In this document: piece after piece, positions 52,625-58,532 of the stretch
Position numbering within the stretch: position 1 is the first letter of the stretch
How the letters are laid out: each line of letters opens with the position of its first letter
Source: an uncultured Bacteroidota bacterium
Lineage (GTDB): Bacteria; Bacteroidota; Bacteroidia; Bacteroidales; UBA932
Assembly: GCA_937901965.1 (NCBI GenBank)
Contig: CALGSW010000007.1
Span: 105,872 to 169,871, forward strand
DNA length: 64,000 bases
Direction: 5' to 3'
Position numbers and translations under genes: made by a program
The notes under the pieces: generated by a model
What the model saw: only the letters and a program-made list of their open reading frames with translations
Databases searched by the model: none
What the model was told of the DNA's origin: nothing

Positions 52625-53487
52625 CAAGAGAGCCCCGCTTTTGCTTTTGCAAAAGCGGGGCTTTGTTTTTTCCACCCGGCCAAGAGCTAGCTCTTGCCGG
52701 AGCGAAAAAACAAAGCACCCTGTATGGCATTGCCATACAGGGGCTCTCCACTCTTGGGCTGTATTGCCGACCGTTCCAGGATCAACGACCGAAGGGAGGT
52801 AATCCTGGCTTTAGGCTGTATTGCCGACCATCGCAGGATCACGGAGCAAAGCGACGTAATCCTGCCATCAAACTCTATTATAAGAAGATTGAGAAAAGGC
52901 AACTCTCAATTGAAGAGATAGAGAGACCCAGAAAATACCGCCAGCTCCCTAAGGTAATCTCAAAGCAAGTCGTAGAGCAAATGCTTGTGTCAATTCCCAA
53001 CTTCAAACACAAAACGGCACTCACCCTTGTTTATGCCTGCGGTTTGCGCAGAAGTGAAATCCTGAATCTAAAACTCATGGATTTGGATTCCAAGCGTAAG
53101 ACATTAACTGTCATAAATGGAAAAGGGCAGAAGGACAGGGTGCTACCATTAAGTGATAAACTTATGGATATGATTATAAAATATTACAAAATGTACCGAC
53201 CGAAAAAATATCTGATAGAGGGACAATCACCAGGAGAGCAATACAGCGAAACAAGCATAGAAAATATCTTTCACAAATATTTGGGGAAAATTATTAAAAA
53301 TCATAGCTTTACACTACATTGTCTGCGACACAGTTATGCCACACATCTATTAGAGGCAGGAGTAAGTTTGAGATACATTCAGGAGTTGTTAGGACATAAA
53401 AGCAGCAAGACAACTGAGATATACACCTGGGTAAGTATGACCGGCCTCCAGAAGATCAAAAACCCGACAGATGACTTTGACTTATGA
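52579..53487 (+). CDS. Tyrosine recombinase with rearranged or missing N-terminus
   Basis: An open frame that begins inside tRNA-Met and runs through the tandem repeats carries homology only from about residue 94 (NPAIKLYYKKIEK). From there it is a Xer/integron-like tyrosine recombinase with all catalytic residues: Arg in CGLRRSEI, Lys in GKGQKDR, HxxR in LHCLRHSYATHLLEAG, His in LGHKSS, and Tyr in TEIYTWV. Most of the N-terminal core-binding domain is absent, and the true start is unclear (the first Met after the homology begins is at 52981). The spacing between the Lys and HxxR motifs (about 65 residues) is too short for the extra segment of canonical IntI. It ends 108 bp before the first cassette core site, the position an integron integrase would take. 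Confidence 0.8.
   Translation: MIHNHEVPSSILGRATREPRFCFCKSGALFFPPGQELALAGAKKQSTLYGIAIQGLSTLGLYCRPFQDQRPKGGNPGFRLYCRPSQDHGAKRRNPAIKLYYKKIEKRQLSIEEIERPRKYRQLPKVISKQVVEQMLVSIPNFKHKTALTLVYACGLRRSEILNLKLMDLDSKRKTLTVINGKGQKDRVLPLSDKLMDMIIKYYKMYRPKKYLIEGQSPGEQYSETSIENIFHKYLGKIIKNHSFTLHCLRHSYATHLLEAGVSLRYIQELLGHKSSKTTEIYTWVSMTGLQKIKNPTDDFDL
52628..52749 (+). terminator. tRNA-Met terminator inside a branched nested palindrome
   Basis: A 14-bp hairpin (AGCCCCGCTTTTGC at 52631-52644 with its complement to 52661) followed by TTTGTTTTTT looks like the tRNA terminator. It is nested in a larger structure. Outer arms GAGAGCCCC (52628-52636) and GGGGCTCTC close it. A second arm pairs GCTTTGTTTTTT with AAAAAACAAAGC around CAAGAGCTAGCTCTTG (52681-52696). 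A third arm pairs CCCTGTATGGC with GCCATACAGGG. Confidence 0.75.
52757..52870 (+). repeat. Two 57-bp tandem repeats with internal hairpins
   Basis: Units at 52757-52813 and 52814-52870 both begin GGCTGTATTGCCGACC and each contains a CAGGAT/ATCCTG hairpin. The period of 57 keeps one reading frame open (19 codons), which joins them to the recombinase frame downstream. Confidence 0.8.
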
Positions 53488-53579
53488 ATAAAACATTAAC
53501 TGCCCCCGATTGCTTAATTTATATTATTCAACAAACCTGTTTCAAGCCCCATTATTTCAACTCCTTGATTCAACTTTAT

Positions 53580-53601
53580 TGTATACATAAACAAGTTAGG
53601 C
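53580..53601 (+). other. attI-like core site GTTAGGC
   Basis: GTTAGGC (53595-53601) fits the integron core GTTRRRY. It is preceded by ACATAAACAA, similar to the attI1 R-box context, and by the palindrome TGTATACA (53580-53587). Cassette 1 begins after the G at 53595, because its attC left box (GCCTAAC) is the exact complement of this core. Without the integrase biochemistry it could equally be the R' of a lost earlier attC. Confidence 0.65.
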
Positions 53602-54038
53602 TTTATACTTAAAGAATACATAATGAAACCAAAAGAATTGATTTTAAAATGGGTTGAATCGTTTAATCGCGGAAATGTAAACGAGATAATCCATTATTAC
53701 CACGATGATGCAATTAACCATCAGGTAGCGAATGAACCAGTAATAGGGAAAGCCGCAATTAAAGAGATGTTCACCAAAGAGTTTGCGTCAGCCACCATGG
53801 TATGTATAATTGAGAATATATTTGAAGATGGAGAGTGGGCGATACTAGAGTGGAAAGATCCGCTTGGATTGAGAGGATGTGGTTTTTTTAGAGTTGTGGA
53901 CGATAAAATCATATTCCAAAGAGGATATTGGGATAAGTTAAGTTTTTTGCGACAACATAAACTGCCAATACCGACAGAATAAGTACAAAGCCTAACACGC
54001 ATTAAATCCCATTAAAACGGGATTTTACCGCGAGAACG
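53596..54038 (+). mobile_element. Gene cassette 1 (443 bp)
   Basis: The cassette starts at TTAGGC and ends at the G of the attC1 R' box. Its first 15 bases (with the preceding G, 53595-53609) are the reverse complement of 53982-53996 at 14 of 15 positions. It carries one small gene in the + direction. Confidence 0.75.
53623..53982 (+). CDS. SnoaL/NTF2-like small protein (cassette 1)
   Basis: This 119-residue protein has the cone-like SnoaL/NTF2 fold. It begins KELILKWVESFNRGNVNEIIHYYHDDAINHQ, with the typical helix then strand containing the Asp/His pair, then GKAAIKEMFTKEF, and ends with FRVVDDKIIFQRGYWDKLSFL. Family members include polyketide cyclases, limonene epoxide hydrolase relatives and many proteins without known role, so the function is open. 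Its start is 27 bp after the cassette boundary and its stop is 8 bp before attC1, as tight as in typical integron cassettes. Confidence 0.85.
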   Translation: MKPKELILKWVESFNRGNVNEIIHYYHDDAINHQVANEPVIGKAAIKEMFTKEFASATMVCIIENIFEDGEWAILEWKDPLGLRGCGFFRVVDDKIIFQRGYWDKLSFLRQHKLPIPTE

Positions 54039-54044
54039 TTAGCA
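53990..54044 (+). other. attC-like site 1
   Basis: This 55-nt imperfect palindrome has R'' GCCTAAC (53990-53996), an inner stem of CGC and TTAAATCCC pairing with GGGATTTTA and GCG, and R' GTTAGCA (54038-54044). R'' is the exact complement of the cassette's own first core (GTTAGGC), not of the R' beside it, as expected for an inserted integron cassette. Confidence 0.75.
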
Positions 54045-55175
54045 CCAATTCTAAAAACGACAACAATATGAAGAAAACAACATTGACAATTGTTCTGTCT
54101 GTAATGACAGCGGTTTCATTCGGACAAATTACGACAACTAAAGTCGCACCTAAAACCGACCAAGTTGACAATACGCCTTATGACAGCACTCTAAATTTTT
54201 TAGGAAAAGATGTTTACAGGTATAAAGGACAAGAACTTTATTTAAACGGTAAAGCTGAAAGCCTTCGTAAGTATGGTTACGACAACTTTGTTTTGGACTA
54301 CACAAAAGACAAGTTGACAAACAAATCAAATGTTTACAAGTGTTGTGACAGTTATAATTCTAAATATGAAGACCTTGCTGGGAAATACTTTAAAGTATTG
54401 GAAATTATTAAACATCCCAAAGCAGAACAAAGCGAATATCTTTATGGTAAAAAGTTCTACTTAAAGTTGCAAGAAAAAGAAAGCAATGACATCGTTTACT
54501 ATGAGTATGACAGTCAATTTGAACATTCATTTCCATTTATAGTCGTTGGTTTCTTTGAAAAGCAGAAAAATTTAGTTGTAGGTAAAGAGTTTGTTTTTGC
54601 TGATAAGGTTTTAGAAAGTTCAAATGATATTCAGACCGGAAAAGTAGTTACAACTAAAACTGGACAGAAATGGAAATGCACAGACTTAACAATTGAAGAA
54701 AAATATTTTACTCTTTCACTTGTCATCGAAAATTCACTTGGCGAGAAAACAACAATATCTCACGAAAGTGTTTTTGGCAAATGGAGTTATGGACGGGCTT
54801 ACACAGCAAATGAAGCCAATAATTACACGAAAAAATTCGGACAAGAAAATTTCGATAGAATATTACAAGGAAAAGTAAAAATAGGTATGACAAGAGAAAT
54901 GTGTAAATTATCTTGGGGAGAACCTAAAAGTATAAATGAGACAATTACATCGGGTAAGAAGTCAGAACAATGGGTTTATTCAGACAACTATTTATATTTT
55001 GATAATGGTATCTTGACCGCAATACAATGATGACTGACAGAAGAACTGGTGCTAACACGGGTTTTGCGTCAGGCGGGGTGAGGTGCAAACTTGAAGTTTC
55101 GTGCTTCTATTCAAGTTCAGTGCTGTTTGACAGTTTTGTGCTTCGAAACCCGCCCGAACGCAAAGCCCGAAACCG
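54039..55175 (+). mobile_element. Gene cassette 2 (1137 bp)
   Basis: The cassette starts at TTAGCACC. The sequence 54038-54052 and its reverse complement at 55042-55056 agree at 14 of 15 positions. It carries one gene in the + direction and ends in a long attC-like site. Confidence 0.75.
54068..55030 (+). CDS. Secreted protein with BamE/SmpA-like C-terminus (cassette 2)
   Basis: The 320-residue protein has a clear signal peptide (MKKTTLTIVLSVMTAVSFGQ). Most of it is unrecognised, with many Lys, Tyr and Asp residues. The last 50 residues resemble a SmpA/OmlA/BamE-like domain: KVKIGMTREMCKLSWGEP, then EQWVYSDNYLYFDNGILTAIQ. In BamE this fold binds outer-membrane partners, but here it is only a domain clue. 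Two Cys residues next to each other (YKCCDSYN) stand out. It is the only gene of cassette 2 and sits 29 bp after the boundary. Confidence 0.65.
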   Translation: MKKTTLTIVLSVMTAVSFGQITTTKVAPKTDQVDNTPYDSTLNFLGKDVYRYKGQELYLNGKAESLRKYGYDNFVLDYTKDKLTNKSNVYKCCDSYNSKYEDLAGKYFKVLEIIKHPKAEQSEYLYGKKFYLKLQEKESNDIVYYEYDSQFEHSFPFIVVGFFEKQKNLVVGKEFVFADKVLESSNDIQTGKVVTTKTGQKWKCTDLTIEEKYFTLSLVIENSLGEKTTISHESVFGKWSYGRAYTANEANNYTKKFGQENFDRILQGKVKIGMTREMCKLSWGEPKSINETITSGKKSEQWVYSDNYLYFDNGILTAIQ

Positions 55176-55181
55176 TTGTGC
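55048..55181 (+). other. attC-like site 2
   Basis: R'' GGTGCTAAC (55048-55056) is the exact complement of the cassette 2 start (54038-54046). The long imperfect stem pairs GGGTTTTGCGT and GGCGGG with CCCGCCC, ACGCAAAGCCC further on. R' is GTTGTGC (55175-55181). The large loop (about 60 bases) resembles VCR-type long attC sites more than the short ones. Confidence 0.75.
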
Positions 55182-55356
55182 ACAAGCGTAGAAAGACCGT
55201 GCGACAGTGAAAAATTTGCTGCAAAAAGACAAAAAAGAAAAACGATATAATGAACAGCCAACCCACAAAACTGCACATTCGCAAGCCCCTACACACAAGC
55301 CGATGCTTCAGCTTGCAAAAGAGCAGTTTTCTTGCCGACGCACACGTGGAAATTGG

Positions 55357-55364
55357 TACATTTG
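55357..55364 (+). promoter_or_regulatory. -7 box for the hsd operon within cassette 3
   Basis: TACATTTG matches TAnnTTTG, with TTG about 22 bases upstream (55332-55334), and lies 37 bases before hsdM. The cassette therefore seems to carry its own promoter. Confidence 0.5.
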
Positions 55365-55400
55365 CGTTTATTGATAATGATTTTAAGACAGGATTAAATA

Positions 55401-56864
55401 ATGTTTGAACAAACTTTTAAGAATATAGACGACATACTGCACAAAGATGCCGGTTGTGGAAGCGAATTAGATTATGTAGAGCAAACTTCTTGGGTATTGT
55501 TCCTGAAATATTTGGACGATTTGGAGCGTGACCGTGCTACAGCAGCCGAATTGACAGGTAAAACCTACACCACAATTATTGACAAAGAATATCAATGGAA
55601 TAATTGGGCTGCCCCAAAAATTACAAACGGAAACGGAGCATTAAAAATTGACCATAACGCACTTACGGGCGATGACCTTACCGACTTTGTAAACAACAAA
55701 CTGTTTCCTTACCTCAAAAAGTTTAAACTAAGTGCCGAGAGTGCCGACACCATTGAATACAAAATTGGCGAGATTTTCAGCGAACTGAAAAACCGCATAC
55801 AAAGCGGTTACAATTTGCGTGAAGTGATAAATCGTATTGACGAGTTGCGTTTCCGTACCCATGCCGAAAAGCACGAAATGAGCCATTTGTACGAAGACAA
55901 AATCAAAAACATGGGCAATGCAGGGCGAAACGGTGGCGAATATTACACACCCCGACCGCTCATTACAACCATTGTAAAAGTGGTTGCCCCAAAAATTGGT
56001 GACAAAATTTATGACGGTGCTGTTGGTTCTGCGGGCTTCCTTTGCGAAGCGTTCGACTATCTGAAAAACAACAAATCACTTTCTACCAAAGAAACCGAGA
56101 TACTGCAAAAACGCACCTTTTACGGCAAAGAGAAAAAATCGCTGGCTTACATTATCGGCATTATGAATATGATTTTGCACGGTGTGGAAGCCCCAAACAT
56201 CATACATACCAACACGCTTGCCGAAAATCTTGCCGACATACAAGAAAAAGACCGTTACGATGTAGTGCTTGCAAATCCGCCTTTTGGTGGAAAAGAAAGA
56301 GCCGAAGTGCAACAAAATTTCCCAATAAAAACTGGCGAAACCGCCAGTTTGTTTTTGCAGCACTTTATTAAAATTTTGAAAGCAGGTGGCAAAGCTGGTG
56401 TAGTTATTAAAAATACCTTTTTGAGCAATACCGACAATGCAACGGTTGCTATTCGTAAAACATTATTGGAAAGTTGCAATTTGCATACGGTGTTAGATTT
56501 GCCCGGTGGCACATTTACCGGTGCAGGAGTAAAAACCGTTGTGTTGTTTTTTGAAAAAGGAAAAGCCACACAAAAGACATGGTTTTACTCATTGAACCTC
56601 GACCGCAATTTGGGTAAAACCAACCCTCTCAACGAAAACGATTTGGCAGAATTTGTGGAATTGCAAAAAACCTTTGCCGATAGCGAAAACTCTTGGACAG
56701 TAAACATAAAAGACATTGACCAGAGCACGTTTGATTTGAGCGTAAAGAACCCGAACAAAAAAGAAGAAACAGCCCTACGCCCACCACAAGCCATTTTGGA
56801 AGAAATGAAAGCATTGGACGAAGAAAGTGCTGAAATTTTAAACTCAATTTTGGAATTGTTATGA
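55401..56864 (+). CDS. hsdM: Type I restriction-modification methyltransferase subunit HsdM
   Basis: This 487-residue N6-adenine methyltransferase works in an M2S complex. The N-terminal helical domain (FKNIDDILHKDAGCGSELDYVEQTSWVLFLKYLDDLE) is followed by GEYYTPRPLI, the SAM-binding motif DGAVGSAGFLCEAF, and catalytic motif IV VLANPPFGGKE. Length is normal. It is the first gene of a compact operon and overlaps hsdS by 4 bp. Confidence 0.95.
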   Translation: MFEQTFKNIDDILHKDAGCGSELDYVEQTSWVLFLKYLDDLERDRATAAELTGKTYTTIIDKEYQWNNWAAPKITNGNGALKIDHNALTGDDLTDFVNNKLFPYLKKFKLSAESADTIEYKIGEIFSELKNRIQSGYNLREVINRIDELRFRTHAEKHEMSHLYEDKIKNMGNAGRNGGEYYTPRPLITTIVKVVAPKIGDKIYDGAVGSAGFLCEAFDYLKNNKSLSTKETEILQKRTFYGKEKKSLAYIIGIMNMILHGVEAPNIIHTNTLAENLADIQEKDRYDVVLANPPFGGKERAEVQQNFPIKTGETASLFLQHFIKILKAGGKAGVVIKNTFLSNTDNATVAIRKTLLESCNLHTVLDLPGGTFTGAGVKTVVLFFEKGKATQKTWFYSLNLDRNLGKTNPLNENDLAEFVELQKTFADSENSWTVNIKDIDQSTFDLSVKNPNKKEETALRPPQAILEEMKALDEESAEILNSILELL

Positions 56865-58045
56865 AAGAAAAATTGAGTTTGCCAAAAGGTTGGGAATTAA
56901 AAACAATAGGTGATGTATGTGTTAGTGCATCATCAAACGTATCGCAAAATAAATTAGCCGACGATGAAGGCGATTATCCAATTTTTGGTGCAAGCGGTTT
57001 GATTAAAAAAGTAAGTTTTTATCATAGAGACAAACCATATTTATCAATTGTAAAAGATGGTTCAGGAGTTGGCAGGGTTACAAAAATGGATGCTTACACT
57101 TCTGTTATTGGAACTTTGCAATACATTCTGCCAAAAGAAAATATTGATTTGGATTACCTGAATTACTCTTTGATGTCTGTTGATTTCAAAAAGTATGTTG
57201 CAGGTGCTGCTATCCCGCATATTTATTTCAAGGACTACAAGAATGAACCTTTCTTGTGGATGCCTCTCCCCGAACAACAACGCATTGTTTCCATATTAGA
57301 TGAAGCCTTTGCCGCCATAGCCAAGGCAAAAGACAATGCAGAACAAAACCTCAAAAACGCCAAAGAACTTTTTGAAAGCTATTTGGAAGATTTGTTTACT
57401 AATCTTTTTCAGAAATGTGAGAAGAAAAATGTATCTGAATTAGCAAAAGTTATTGGTGGATATTCATTTAAAAGCACCGATTTTAAAAAGGAAGGGAAAT
57501 ATCAAGTTATAAGAATGGGAAATGTTCGTCCAGGAATTATTCGAGAAAATGAAAGTCCAGTTTTTATTGACGAGTTAGATGACAGAGCTCTTTCAAAGGC
57601 ATTATTATTAAAAAATGATGTAATAATAACCCAGACTGGTACAAAGAAAAAAAGAGATTATGGGTTCACAGTAATTATTGAAAAGGAAAATTATTTGCTA
57701 AATCAACGAATAGCATCAATTAGGTTTTCAGATAAATATCTTTCTAAATTCTTTCTTTACTTCTCTTGGACAAACATTTTCAAAGACCAATATTTTGCAA
57801 ACGAAACAGGAACAGTTGGGCAGGGGAATGTTGGTATTGGCGCAATAACAGATGCAATTGTGCCATTTATACCAGTAAAAGAGCAGAAAATGATTATTGA
57901 TAAAATTGATGAAATAAGAACCGAAACACAAAAGTTGGAAGCGGTGTATCAAAAGAAAATTGATGATTTAGAAGAACTGAAAAAATCTATCTTACAAAAA
58001 GCATTTGCGGGTGAATTGAAAAATGAAAAAGCAATGGTAGTATGA
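56861..58045 (+). CDS. hsdS: Type I restriction-modification specificity subunit HsdS
   Basis: The 394-residue protein has two target-recognition domains, each followed by a conserved helix. TRD1 (about 1-140) ends in PLPEQQRIVSILDEAFAAIAKAKDNAEQNL. TRD2 (about 190-345) ends in PVKEQKMIIDKIDEIRTETQKLEAVYQKK, with the usual DLEELKKSILQKAFAGEL tail. It determines the bipartite DNA target, which cannot be read from the sequence. It overlaps its neighbours by 4 bp on each side. Confidence 0.94.
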   Translation: MKEKLSLPKGWELKTIGDVCVSASSNVSQNKLADDEGDYPIFGASGLIKKVSFYHRDKPYLSIVKDGSGVGRVTKMDAYTSVIGTLQYILPKENIDLDYLNYSLMSVDFKKYVAGAAIPHIYFKDYKNEPFLWMPLPEQQRIVSILDEAFAAIAKAKDNAEQNLKNAKELFESYLEDLFTNLFQKCEKKNVSELAKVIGGYSFKSTDFKKEGKYQVIRMGNVRPGIIRENESPVFIDELDDRALSKALLLKNDVIITQTGTKKKRDYGFTVIIEKENYLLNQRIASIRFSDKYLSKFFLYFSWTNIFKDQYFANETGTVGQGNVGIGAITDAIVPFIPVKEQKMIIDKIDEIRTETQKLEAVYQKKIDDLEELKKSILQKAFAGELKNEKAMVV

Positions 58046-58527
58046 CACAGGAAGCAAAATCATTTCGCCATTCGGCAGCCTTTGGCAAACGCATTGAGTA
58101 TTATGTAATCAGCTTAATGCTCAAAGAAGGCTTAGACGTTTATTTGCCAATGGTGGATGATGATGCAATTGATGCCGTAATAAAAAAGCCTGACGGCTCA
58201 TTTGTTGAAGTTCAAATTAAAGCCCGTAGCAAACATGTTCTTTTTGGTGATGGTGCTTTGTTTGCTGCAATAACCCACGAATACAGAAAAAACTATTGGT
58301 TTGTTTTCTATTCAGAAAGAATGGAAACAATGTGGATTTTATCAAGCGAAGAATTTGTAAAAGAAGCCGTTCAAAATAAGACAGGTAAAAATGCAGGCAA
58401 GCGTTCAATTTGGTTTAACGGTAAGAACACAAAGGCTAAATCAGAACATGTTAAACCACAATTTGAAAAATATGTAGTAACAAATTTCAGTCGGATATTG
58501 AAAGAAAACCCTGATAAAATAAAATAA
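58042..58527 (+). CDS. DUF4365-like putative nuclease-fold protein in the hsd operon
   Basis: The 161-residue protein has features of the PD-(D/E)xK superfamily as seen in DUF4365: an N-terminal helix (FGKRIEYYVISLMLKEG), then DDDAIDAVIKKPDG and the strand FVEVQIKARSK, giving an Asp...Glu/Gln-x-Lys pattern. It could be a DNA-acting nuclease or an inactive binding subunit. The start overlaps the hsdS stop (ATGA), which indicates coupling to the R-M operon. I place the family with moderate confidence. Confidence 0.65.
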   Translation: MTQEAKSFRHSAAFGKRIEYYVISLMLKEGLDVYLPMVDDDAIDAVIKKPDGSFVEVQIKARSKHVLFGDGALFAAITHEYRKNYWFVFYSERMETMWILSSEEFVKEAVQNKTGKNAGKRSIWFNGKNTKAKSEHVKPQFEKYVVTNFSRILKENPDKIK

Positions 58528-58532
58528 ATAGA

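Noticed and set aside
52757..52870. A possible short CRISPR array because of two repeats with palindromes.
   Set aside because: There are only two units in direct tandem without unique spacers, and no cas genes are present in the window.
55052..55298. Two overlapping Cys/Phe-rich minus-strand frames.
   Set aside because: They lie within attC site 2 and the leader of cassette 3; the composition reflects the palindrome rather than a protein.
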